From Deltaproteobacteria bacterium (GTDB lineage: Bacteria > Myxococcota_A > Polyangia > Polyangiales > Houyiibacteriaceae): a stretch of 6,981 bases of DNA. Each line of letters opens with the position of its first letter. Position 1 is the stretch's first letter. The translations under genes and the position numbers were made by a program. Location: NCBI GenBank assembly GCA_003647035.1, contig QMMB01000171.1, positions 1-6,981 of the forward strand, read 5' to 3'. The notes below the pieces were generated by a model. It was not told the origin of the DNA, ran no database searches, and saw nothing but the letters and a program-made list of their open reading frames with translations. Below, one piece after another: positions 1 to 5,941 of this stretch.

Positions 1-447
1 ACGATCCGGTTCTACGAGTCTTGCCTTGGCGCCGAGCGGCTTGGATCGATCCCCTCTGGCGAGGGCGGTGAGAACCACGGCGTGCTCCTCGGTGGACAGC
101 TCTTGGTGATCAGCGAGTTCCCGCCAGGCATGACACCGGCGGAGCCGCCCGAGGCGGGCGCGGGCGCGCTTCGTTCGGGGTTTGGTGTGGCACACTTTGG
201 GCTTCAAACGACCGATCTCGACGGTGTGCTGACCCGCCTGCGCGACACCGGGGCGCAAGTTCACGCCGAGCCGCGACGCACCGGCTCGGTCCGCTACGTC
301 TACGTCACCGCGCCCGACGGTGTGGTCATCGAGCTCGTCGAGCTCCACCTCCCCGCTCACCTTGCGCGGTTCGTACCCCTGGTCAGTGGAGTGAACCGTG
401 CGATCCATCTCACTCGACGAGCACTAGCGAAACAACTCTTCAAATAG
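1..447 (+). CDS. VOC (glyoxalase/bleomycin-resistance fold) protein, 5' truncated
   Basis: The frame is open from the first base of the window, so the true start lies upstream; 148 residues are visible. The opening FYESCLGAERLG is the classic beginning of a vicinal-oxygen-chelate module, the small beta-alpha-beta-beta-beta unit of glyoxalase I, dioxygenases and fosfomycin/bleomycin resistance proteins. A second module starts at VAHFGLQTTDLD, with His65 as likely metal ligand, and ends at APDGVVIELVEL, where Glu111 is the usual second ligand. Only a few residues seem to be missing at the N-terminus. A basic tail of about 33 residues (HLPAHLARF to LAKQLFK) follows the last strand and is longer than usual. 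The substrate cannot be told from sequence. The stop codon overlaps the end of the convergent sulfotransferase gene by 8 bases, leaving no room for a separate terminator. Fold assignment is firm; function is open. Confidence 0.85.
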   Translation, partial: TIRFYESCLGAERLGSIPSGEGGENHGVLLGGQLLVISEFPPGMTPAEPPEAGAGALRSGFGVAHFGLQTTDLDGVLTRLRDTGAQVHAEPRRTGSVRYVYVTAPDGVVIELVELHLPAHLARFVPLVSGVNRAIHLTRRALAKQLFK

Positions 448-1282
448 CGTTACCTAGGCTCATCACGAAGTCACCGCACTCGGGTTCGAATTCCGCGCGC
501 ACGCGGTCGACGAGGCGGCGTTCCTGTTCATCTGACAGCCGGCTCCGATTCTTGCCCATTCCTCCCTCGCGGAAGAACCTGGAGCCTTCCTTCCAGTAGG
601 TCTGCCCATCACGCTTCAAGGCAGAGTCCTCGCTCGCTCGCATGTGATCGAAGCTGACGAGCGGTAAGACCTGCGCCATCTCCGCTTCGCTCACAGGCCA
701 ACCTAGAAATCGCACGAGACGCCAGGCCTGCTGCTCGAGGTCGCGCTGCAGGTCCTCGTAGCGTAGCCACAACAGCAAAGGGTCGTCGCGGTGAGGCCAG
801 AACGATCGCACCACCTTGAAGTAGTAGCCAAACTTCATCCAGCGGTTGAAGTAGGCGTCGAAGTCGTCCGCGATGTCGGGACCGCGCCGGCTGCCGAGGG
901 TATGGCGAAACATGGAGTAGGGAACGTCGCGGGGGTCCCGCGTGATCGTGACGACCCGAGACCTCGAACCGGCGGGGCGGGGGATTTCGTCCCACAGCAC
1001 GTGCATCTTGAAGACGCGGGGGTCCGGGAAGGCCTCTAGCTCGGTAAGTCGATCGCCCACTTGGTAGTGCTCCCCCTCCGCGGCCATGCTTCGCGGCAGC
1101 TCCAGCCAGGGCGTGAGCTCGAGCAGGCCACCTCCGCCCAAGTTTGGATCCTGCCCGCGCGTGCGGAGGTGGTGCATGAGCGTCATGAGCCACGTTTGAC
1201 CGCATTTGGCAGCGGTGGCGCAGAAGACGTCGCTAGCGCGAGTGGTGGGCTCGAAGGCTTCGAGCAAGGCGCCGTGGCACAT
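440..1282 (-). CDS. PAPS-dependent sulfotransferase (Sulfotransfer_1 family)
   Basis: It probably transfers a sulfuryl group from PAPS to an alcohol or amine of a small molecule in the cytosol. From the ATG at 1282 it is 280 residues, normal for a cytosolic-type sulfotransferase. Seen in the sequence: the 5'-phosphosulfate loop ATAAKCGQTW (Lys26), a variant of the usual TYPKSGTTW; the catalytic-base region FKMHVLW with His94; the 3'-phosphate motif TRDPRDVPYS (Arg115, Ser123); and near the C-terminus FREGGMGKNR, matching the family's RKGxxGDWKN loop. The frame is also open upstream to a TTG at 1366 and a GTG at 1306. I prefer 1282 because family members start about 18 residues before DVF-ATxxK, but no candidate start has a good Shine-Dalgarno. 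The acceptor is unknown and no biosynthetic genes adjoin it. It is divergent from the DUF4336 gene and convergent with the VOC gene. Confidence 0.88.
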   Translation of the reverse strand: MCHGALLEAFEPTTRASDVFCATAAKCGQTWLMTLMHHLRTRGQDPNLGGGGLLELTPWLELPRSMAAEGEHYQVGDRLTELEAFPDPRVFKMHVLWDEIPRPAGSRSRVVTITRDPRDVPYSMFRHTLGSRRGPDIADDFDAYFNRWMKFGYYFKVVRSFWPHRDDPLLLWLRYEDLQRDLEQQAWRLVRFLGWPVSEAEMAQVLPLVSFDHMRASEDSALKRDGQTYWKEGSRFFREGGMGKNRSRLSDEQERRLVDRVRAEFEPECGDFVMSLGNAI

Positions 1283-1312
1283 GTCTGTAGTGGGATAGCG
1301 AGACACACGGGT

Positions 1313-1318
1313 AGTATA
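1313..1318 (-). promoter_or_regulatory. Possible -10 element for the sulfotransferase gene
   Basis: The minus strand reads TATACT, one base from the sigma-70 -10 consensus, about 30 bases upstream of the ATG at 1282. I see no good -35 hexamer at 16-18 bases spacing. The site lies in the short gap between two divergent genes, where promoters for both are expected. If it is used, transcription would begin near 1306 and exclude the longer TTG start at 1366. This is a weak call. Confidence 0.25.
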
Positions 1319-1353
1319 CGGATTCGGGAGATTGGCGCAGTACCGAGGCGAAT

Positions 1354-2067
1354 TTGGGAGAATCAAAGAGTGCCTCTAAGCTCGTGGGCATGCTGAATGA
1401 GCTCGCTGACGCGGTTTGGGTCGCTTGGGCGCCCCAGGGTTTTTTCGGGCTACAGGTTGGCGCGCGGATGACCGTGGTGCGCCTCGGTGACGGGAGCCTG
1501 TTCGTCCATTCCCCGATCGCGATCGACGAGACGCTCAAAAGCGAGATCGATGCGCTGGGACCCGTCGCGCACGTGGTTGCGCCGAGCCTCTTTCACCACG
1601 TTCACGCTGGCGTCGCGGCCGAGCTTTACCCAAATGCCAAGGTTCACCTTGCACCAGGCCTCGACAAGAAGCGGCCGGACCTGAGGGCTGACGCGCTTCT
1701 CGGGGCCGGGCAAGACGCGAGCTGGCGCGCAGAGATCGAAGCCATGCCGGTCGCAGGAACGATGCTCGGCGAAACCGCCTTCGTCCACCATCCGTCGGGC
1801 ACCCTGATCTGCTCGGATCTCATCGAGAACTTCGAGACGGCGGACGACTGGTACACACGGATGTACCTCAAGATCGGAGGCATTCACGGCAAGCCGGGCT
1901 TGAGTCGCCCGCTGCGGTGGGCGTTCCGCGACAAGAAGGCGGCACGCCGCAGCATCGATGCCATCCTCGAACGCCCGTTCGAGCGAATTTCACTAGCGCA
2001 TGGGGACCCCTTAATGAGCGGCGGCCCCGAGGCGCTTCGGGCGAGCTACACCTGGCTCAAGGCGTGA
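1354..2067 (+). CDS. DUF4336 protein, metallo-beta-lactamase-like
   Basis: A DUF4336 protein, a family of metallo-beta-lactamase-like fold whose biochemical role is not established. Counting from the TTG at 1354 (237 residues), the family signature is complete: ARMTVVRLGDGSLFVHSPI (38-55), the LGPVAHVVAPSLFHHVH segment with His81, His82 and His84, KKRPDL (105-110), the strand GTLICSDLIENF with Asp155, and LAHGD with His216. These His and Asp residues sit where the hydrolase superfamily keeps metal ligands, but the classic HxHxDH string is absent, so hydrolase activity is uncertain. Start choice is open: TTG 1354 has GAGG five bases upstream, whereas ATG 1390 (225 residues) fits the start of similarity but lacks a good ribosome site. 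It ends in tandem TGA TGA stops. It is divergent from the sulfotransferase gene and 52 bases from the convergent kinase gene. Confidence 0.85.
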   Translation: MGESKSASKLVGMLNELADAVWVAWAPQGFFGLQVGARMTVVRLGDGSLFVHSPIAIDETLKSEIDALGPVAHVVAPSLFHHVHAGVAAELYPNAKVHLAPGLDKKRPDLRADALLGAGQDASWRAEIEAMPVAGTMLGETAFVHHPSGTLICSDLIENFETADDWYTRMYLKIGGIHGKPGLSRPLRWAFRDKKAARRSIDAILERPFERISLAHGDPLMSGGPEALRASYTWLKA

Positions 2068-2119
2068 TGAGTACGCCCGCCCGAAGCCCATGGCAGAAGC
2101 AGGCGCCGCCTTGGCATCC

Positions 2120-4093
2120 TCAGCCGAGCACTTCTTCCAACTTGTTGATCAGGGTACTGAGCTTGAAGGGTTTCTGGAGGAATGCGGAGCGGCTGTCTCC
2201 TTTGAGGGCGTGGTCCTCGTCGTAGCCCGAACATAGGATGACGGGGATGTCCGGCCGAATGGCCCGAATCGCTTGCAGCGTTTCTGCGCCGCCCATCCTC
2301 GGCATGGCCAGATCGAGGATCACTGCGCTGTACGCGTCGGGCGATGCGCGAAAGATATCGAGTGCCTCGATGCCGTCGTTGGCCGCTGTGACCTCGAAGC
2401 CGAAGATCTCGAGCATCTCTGACAGCACCTCGCGAACTTCTCGTTCATCATCGACGACGAGGACCGTCCCCTTGCCGCTTCGTTCCATGGCTGGCTCGAG
2501 CGTCTCGTGCTTGGGCGCGTCCAAGTGGGCCCCTGGCGCCGCCGGAAAGAGAACGCGAAACGTCGTGCCGACGCCGAGCTCCGATTGAACTTCGATTGCG
2601 CCATGGTGGCTACGAACGATGCCCGCCACTGCTGCAAGTCCAAGGCCGCGCCCCGTGAACTTCGTCGTGAAGAAAGGTTCGAATATCTGCTCGCGGACGG
2701 ATGCCGGCATTCCGCTTCCGGTATCGGAGACGTCGATGAACACATAGACTCCTTCGGAGACGTCCCAGTTCGTCTTCCGCTCCGCGCACTCGTCGGCAGT
2801 CAGCATCGCCGTTCCCGTTGCGATCGTGATGCTACCAGGATGCTCGCCGATGGCCTCGGACGCATTGGTGATGAGATTCATCACCACCTGACTTATCTGC
2901 GATAGGTCTCCGCGCACGAGGGGCAGATCAACGGACAGCACCATGTCCAACAACACGTAGTTCGAAATCGAGACTTCCAGCAGATTCTTCAACTCGGAGA
3001 CCAGCGGATTGACGTCGATGGCTTCGATTCGCACCTCTTTCTTGCCGGAGTACGCGAGGAGTTGCTGGGTCAGCTCAGATGCTCGACCGCCGGCGACCTT
3101 AATTTTGATCAGGGCGTTCTGAACAGGCGAACCTGGGGACGCCAGAAGGAGCCCCAGGTCGGCGTTGCCCACGATACTCACCAGCAGGTTGTTGAAGTCG
3201 TGCGCGATTCCACCGGCCAGCACACCCAAGCTTTCGAGTTTTTGTGCGCGCCGCATCTGAGCCTCGATACGCTGGCGCTCGACCTCTTGCGCCATCTGTT
3301 GGGTGACGTCCTTGAAGAGCACTAGGGCCCCGGGCACCCCGGAGCGGCTCGAGACCGCCGCGGCTGTGACTTCGAGCTGTCGGATGTTGTCATCGTGGGC
3401 ACCCTGAGCACGGAAGACTCCGGGAGAAGGCTTGTCGCCGTTCGCCGTCGATTCCGAAATGAAGTCCTCCAAGCGCCGCCTGTCAGATGGATGGAAGAAC
3501 TCGGTCAGTTGAGCTCCGATCACGTCTTCCTCCTGCAGGCCGAATACGCTGGCGGCGAGTCGGTTCCAAGTGCGAATCTCTCCCGTGTAGTCTACTGCGG
3601 CCACGCCGATTGGGGCGTGATCGAGGAGTCGATCGAGATACTGTTTGGGATTGGGCTGCCAGACCTTCGGAGCTTCGAGCTTCGCCAGGGTGGCCGCGAC
3701 ATCGTCGTGGTGTTTCCGGCGCTGGCGGGTTCGTACGAGGGCTTCGCCCAGTACCCGTCCGACGGAATCGCTTTCGGCAAGCGATTGGCAAACCACGTCT
3801 CCGCTCAAGAACGGCGCGTACCTCACTCGCCGTTTAATCTGCTGGAGTCGAGACGGCTCCGCGAGGATCACGATGGATAGATCCTGGTCGACGCCACGTG
3901 CGTGCTCGGCGACGCTAACGGGATCGCCATCACGGGCGCCGAGGACGAGCAGATCGATCACCGGGGATCGCTCGACTAGTTCCTCCGCTACTTTGTCAGG
4001 ATCGCGCACCTCGCGCACTTCGGGCATCGGCTGAAGGGCGCTGAGCTGTTCGGCCGTGTTGGGATCCACGTTTACCAAGAGTACAGCGCCCAC
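2120..4093 (-). CDS. Soluble hybrid sensor histidine kinase: pseudo-receiver, PAS, kinase, receiver
   Basis: A 657-residue sensor kinase that should autophosphorylate on His298 and pass the phosphate to its own C-terminal receiver. Domain order: receiver-like 1-120; a basic linker; PAS about 152-268 (HAPIGVAAVDYTGEIRTWN to VLFKDVTQ); HisKA with GGIAHDFNN (290s); HATPase with N box around Asn406/Asn410, DTGSG (Asp457), FEPFFTTK and GRGLGL (481-486); receiver 542-657 with Asp548/Asp549, phospho-acceptor Asp594, Ser622 and Lys641. The catalytic and C-terminal receiver residues are intact. The N-terminal domain has Gly52 where the phospho-Asp should be and lacks the conserved Lys, so it is a pseudo-receiver. 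There are no membrane segments, so the signal is cytosolic. No output domain or cognate regulator is in the window. The start is GTG at 4093, four bases after AGGAGG. It lies 8 bases behind the acyl-CoA dehydrogenase-like gene and is probably translationally coupled to it. Confidence 0.93.
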   Translation of the reverse strand: MGAVLLVNVDPNTAEQLSALQPMPEVREVRDPDKVAEELVERSPVIDLLVLGARDGDPVSVAEHARGVDQDLSIVILAEPSRLQQIKRRVRYAPFLSGDVVCQSLAESDSVGRVLGEALVRTRQRRKHHDDVAATLAKLEAPKVWQPNPKQYLDRLLDHAPIGVAAVDYTGEIRTWNRLAASVFGLQEEDVIGAQLTEFFHPSDRRRLEDFISESTANGDKPSPGVFRAQGAHDDNIRQLEVTAAAVSSRSGVPGALVLFKDVTQQMAQEVERQRIEAQMRRAQKLESLGVLAGGIAHDFNNLLVSIVGNADLGLLLASPGSPVQNALIKIKVAGGRASELTQQLLAYSGKKEVRIEAIDVNPLVSELKNLLEVSISNYVLLDMVLSVDLPLVRGDLSQISQVVMNLITNASEAIGEHPGSITIATGTAMLTADECAERKTNWDVSEGVYVFIDVSDTGSGMPASVREQIFEPFFTTKFTGRGLGLAAVAGIVRSHHGAIEVQSELGVGTTFRVLFPAAPGAHLDAPKHETLEPAMERSGKGTVLVVDDEREVREVLSEMLEIFGFEVTAANDGIEALDIFRASPDAYSAVILDLAMPRMGGAETLQAIRAIRPDIPVILCSGYDEDHALKGDSRSAFLQKPFKLSTLINKLEEVLG

Positions 4094-4097
4094 CGCA

Positions 4098-4103
4098 CCT
4101 CCT
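4098..4103 (-). promoter_or_regulatory. Kinase ribosome binding site overlapping the upstream stop codon
   Basis: The minus strand reads TAGGAGGTGCGGTG. TAG is the stop of the acyl-CoA dehydrogenase-like gene, AGGAGG is a full Shine-Dalgarno, and the last GTG starts the kinase four bases later. The overlap of stop and ribosome site supports the GTG start and predicts coupled translation. Confidence 0.7.
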
Positions 4104-5256
4104 ATTCACCCAGAATTGGGCGGCCAAGCAACGCGCGACCCGTCCACGAGCGAAGCGTGTCGGTGGTTGGCGCCATGATGTGTGAGGCTTGCACGTCCCG
4201 GAGCATGCGCTCAAGCCTCGAACCGTCGCGATAGCCTCGTCCGCCGCTAAGGGTTATCGCCTGTCCGACCACGTCCACGGCGCAATCGGCCACCTCGGCC
4301 TTTGCCGAGAACAGGGCGACCAGTGCGTCCGGGTCTCCGGCGTCGCCTTTGGACGCAGCGCTATAGAGCAGTGCGCGCGTGCGCGCGACGATGGCCCAAG
4401 TTTGTCCCAATCGGTGCTGAACGATGGGGTTCTCCGCCAGCAAGGCGCCGCTGTGTTCGTGGCGCCGTTCCTGCAGGTTCCTCCTTGCGTCATCGAGCGC
4501 GGCGCTGGCAACCCCTAGGTAGGTGCCCGCCATAGCGACGAGGAAGTAGGGTGTGATGACGTTGAAGACGTACCAAATTTGGTCTCCTTCATTGCCGAGT
4601 AGATTCTCCCGCGGAATCTGGACGTCGTCGAGTTGTAGCGAACGCGAGGAGTTCCCGCGCATTCCTACCCCTGACCATGCGGGGCCCCACTCCATCCCTT
4701 TGGTGTCCATCGGCAAGACTACACAGGAGAAATGTCCTGGCGGCGCATCCGGATCCGCCGACACCGTGGAGACGACATACGAGTTGGCGTGCCCGCCATT
4801 CGTCACGAAGCATTTCGCTCCGGAAAGAACGAGGCTCGCCTCTCCGTGCAACGAGAGTTTGGTTTGAGGGTAGTAAAAATACGTCCCCGTGCCTGGCTCG
4901 CTCAATGCGAGTGAGGTGATGTGTTTGCCCTCCGCAATCGACGACAACAACTCATGCTGCTGGATGGAAGTCGCCTTGGCTGCGATGACGGCGGCACCCA
5001 CGGCGTGCATCCCAAAACAGATCGAAGTGGAAGCGCACTCGCGACCCAACTCCTCACACACTCTTGCAAGTGCGAGGAGGCCGTGCCCAAGGCCTCCTTG
5101 ACCTTCGGGAACGGTCAGCCCGGTGAGACGCATGTCTTGAAGGGCGCGAATCCCAGATTCGGGCCATCGTCTCTCTTCGTCGACCGAGCGGGACTCGGGT
5201 CCTAGGACCTCACGGGCAACCCTTCTGGCCCTTGCGATCACGGTGTCGAGGTCCAT
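4102..5256 (-). CDS. Acyl-CoA dehydrogenase-family flavoprotein lacking the canonical catalytic Glu
   Basis: A full-length (384 residues) acyl-CoA dehydrogenase-fold protein, expected to bind FAD and a CoA thioester or similar substrate. In order: N-terminal helical domain (1-110) with GLTVPEGQGGLGHGLL; middle beta domain with the flavin segment SLALSEPGTGTYF (115-127), KCFVTNGGHANSYVV (148-162) and GVGMRGNSSRSLQLDDVQIPRENLLG (197-221); C-terminal helical domain with LSGGRGYRDGSRLERMLRD (336-354). In ordinary members the RD is followed by an IYEGT-like loop carrying the catalytic Glu; here it reads IMAPTTD, with Ala362 at that position. The alternative base position of isovaleryl- and long-chain enzymes, in the helix around PYFLVAMAGTYLG (236-248), also has no Glu. 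So classic alpha,beta-dehydrogenation is doubtful, and an oxygenase-like or other flavin reaction is possible. The ATG at 5256 is well supported. The sensor kinase follows 8 bases downstream. Confidence 0.92.
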   Translation of the reverse strand: MDLDTVIARARRVAREVLGPESRSVDEERRWPESGIRALQDMRLTGLTVPEGQGGLGHGLLALARVCEELGRECASTSICFGMHAVGAAVIAAKATSIQQHELLSSIAEGKHITSLALSEPGTGTYFYYPQTKLSLHGEASLVLSGAKCFVTNGGHANSYVVSTVSADPDAPPGHFSCVVLPMDTKGMEWGPAWSGVGMRGNSSRSLQLDDVQIPRENLLGNEGDQIWYVFNVITPYFLVAMAGTYLGVASAALDDARRNLQERRHEHSGALLAENPIVQHRLGQTWAIVARTRALLYSAASKGDAGDPDALVALFSAKAEVADCAVDVVGQAITLSGGRGYRDGSRLERMLRDVQASHIMAPTTDTLRSWTGRALLGRPILGE

Positions 5257-5264
5257 GGCGGATA

Positions 5265-5270
5265 CCTCCT
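5265..5270 (-). promoter_or_regulatory. Ribosome binding site of the acyl-CoA dehydrogenase-like gene
   Basis: The minus strand reads AAGGAGGTATCCGCC before ATG. The AGGAGG core is eight bases from the start, a near-ideal site that fixes the start at 5256 and suggests high translation of the first gene of the pair. Confidence 0.75.
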
Positions 5271-5382
5271 TCTCTGCCGGACGACTGGGGCGCGGGGAAC
5301 AGCCCTGTGCCGGATCATGGATGCTACGCGTGCCAGCGCTTCTCGTCTACCTCCTCCTAGGCGGTTCGTGAACTGGCGACCG

Positions 5383-5408
5383 CTGGCGGTCACTCACGAG
5401 ACCGCCAG
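5383..5408 (-). terminator. Strong hairpin downstream of the 65-residue gene, possible terminator
   Basis: CTGGCGGTC and GACCGCCAG form a perfect 9-base stem around an 8-base loop. An alternative fold uses the overlapping GACCGC-TG-GCGGTC just to the left, so the two hairpins are mutually exclusive. It lies 52 bases past the stop of the small gene and about 127 bases before the next start on the same strand. No run of T follows on the minus strand, so it is not a textbook intrinsic terminator; it may instead be an mRNA end stabiliser or a regulatory structure in the leader of the dehydrogenase-like gene. Confidence 0.4.
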
Positions 5409-5459
5409 GCCCACGCCGTTTGCCGAGCTCAACGATGTTTTTGAAGGTGCGCGAGCGGT

Positions 5460-5657
5460 TCACTCCCGCCCTTCGTCCGGGTCCACGTAGACGCTGCTCG
5501 AGCTGTGCAGGGCGCGGGTGAGTTGGTAGCGCGCGTCGTCCAACGCTTGGCGGTAGATGGGCGGCAGGCCTTCGACTTCTCGGAGTTGATTGATTTCGGT
5601 GATGATGTGAGCGGTTCGGCGCTTCACCTCGTCTTCGTCACGTATGGGAGCGTTCAT
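5460..5657 (-). CDS. Small 65-residue protein of unknown function
   Basis: I do not recognise a family. The product is charged and should be mostly helical: MNAPIRDEDEVKRRTAHII, then INQLREVEGLPPIYRQALDDA, then a helix ending in RALHSSSS and an acidic tail VDPDEGRE. It has no signal peptide, membrane segment or Cys/His metal site. The helix-loop-helix outline with a central GLPP turn would suit a small dimeric or adaptor protein, but this is only an impression. Support for being a real gene: GGAGG six bases before the ATG, a plausible promoter just upstream, and no competing long frame. It is on the same strand as the dehydrogenase-like/kinase pair but is separated from it by 203 bases containing a hairpin, so it is probably transcribed on its own. 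Confidence 0.68.
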   Translation of the reverse strand: MNAPIRDEDEVKRRTAHIITEINQLREVEGLPPIYRQALDDARYQLTRALHSSSSVYVDPDEGRE

Positions 5658-5663
5658 GGGTCA

Positions 5664-5668
5664 CCTCC
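5664..5668 (-). promoter_or_regulatory. Ribosome binding site of the 65-residue gene
   Basis: The minus strand reads GCGGAGGTGACCC before ATG. The GGAGG core is six bases from the start, which is good spacing and the main reason for accepting this small frame as a gene. Confidence 0.6.
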
Positions 5669-5689
5669 GCATTCTTGGGTGATACGGAG

Positions 5690-5719
5690 ACCATAAACCC
5701 CACCGCCCATGAAACTCAA
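5690..5719 (-). promoter_or_regulatory. Possible sigma-70-like promoter of the 65-residue gene
   Basis: On the minus strand TTGAGT (5719-5714) and TATGGT (5695-5690) are separated by 18 bases. Each matches four of six consensus positions. A start near 5683 would give a leader of about 25 bases carrying the ribosome site. Chance matches of this quality are common, so this is tentative. Confidence 0.3.
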
Positions 5720-5941
5720 CGCCTAGCTGGGTTTGGCCCAGAACGTGGCGAGAGAGATCCTACCGACGTTGGCCCAAGCGCACCAAGGGTTGGCGGATTG
5801 CGTTGTAGTTTCGTGAAGTGACGACCGTCGGCGGCTGCGCACGAAAGCGCCACGGCTATGCCGCCAACCTACCGAAATCACGAGGACCGGGGTCGGGCGG
5901 CGCGTGGTCGACGAACGAGGCTCCATGTACTATCGACCAGC

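Larger units (their letters stand above)
5658..5941. other. Intergenic region between the small gene and the glycosyltransferase frame
   Basis: This 284-base stretch separates divergent genes and should hold promoters for both. On the minus side there is the candidate promoter at 5690-5719. A small CTGGG-TTTGG-CCCAG hairpin lies at 5727-5741. The glycosyltransferase reading frame stays open back to an ATG at 5858, but the extra 28 residues are rich in Arg and unlike any glycosyltransferase N-terminus, so I treat them as non-coding. I see no convincing promoter or Shine-Dalgarno for the plus-strand gene, which would be expected if its original upstream region has been lost. Confidence 0.5.

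Noticed and set aside
2068..2119. Possible terminator between the convergent DUF4336 and kinase genes
   Set aside because: Only short GC matches such as GGCGCC are present, with no clear stem-loop and no T-run.
3395..3880. 161-residue plus-strand open frame
   Set aside because: It lies wholly antisense to the PAS and pseudo-receiver region of the kinase gene, shows no domain, and is a typical GC-rich shadow frame.
5198..5209. 12-base palindrome GGTCCTAGGACC
   Set aside because: It is within the coding sequence of the dehydrogenase-like gene and explained by its codons; short palindromes like this are expected by chance.
5347..5357. AGGAGGAGGT-like Shine-Dalgarno on the minus strand
   Set aside because: No start codon follows within a usable distance, so it is an orphan purine run.
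5317..5490. 57-residue plus-strand frame filling the gap before the dehydrogenase-like gene
   Set aside because: No ribosome site, runs antisense into the small gene, and has no recognisable sequence.
5723..5926. 67-residue minus-strand frame in the intergenic region
   Set aside because: Low-complexity Ser/Arg/Thr composition, no ribosome site and no recognisable motif.
5858..5941. Upstream extension of the glycosyltransferase frame to the ATG at 5858
   Set aside because: The extra 28 residues are Arg-rich, match no glycosyltransferase N-terminus and have no ribosome site, so the GTG at 5942 is preferred.
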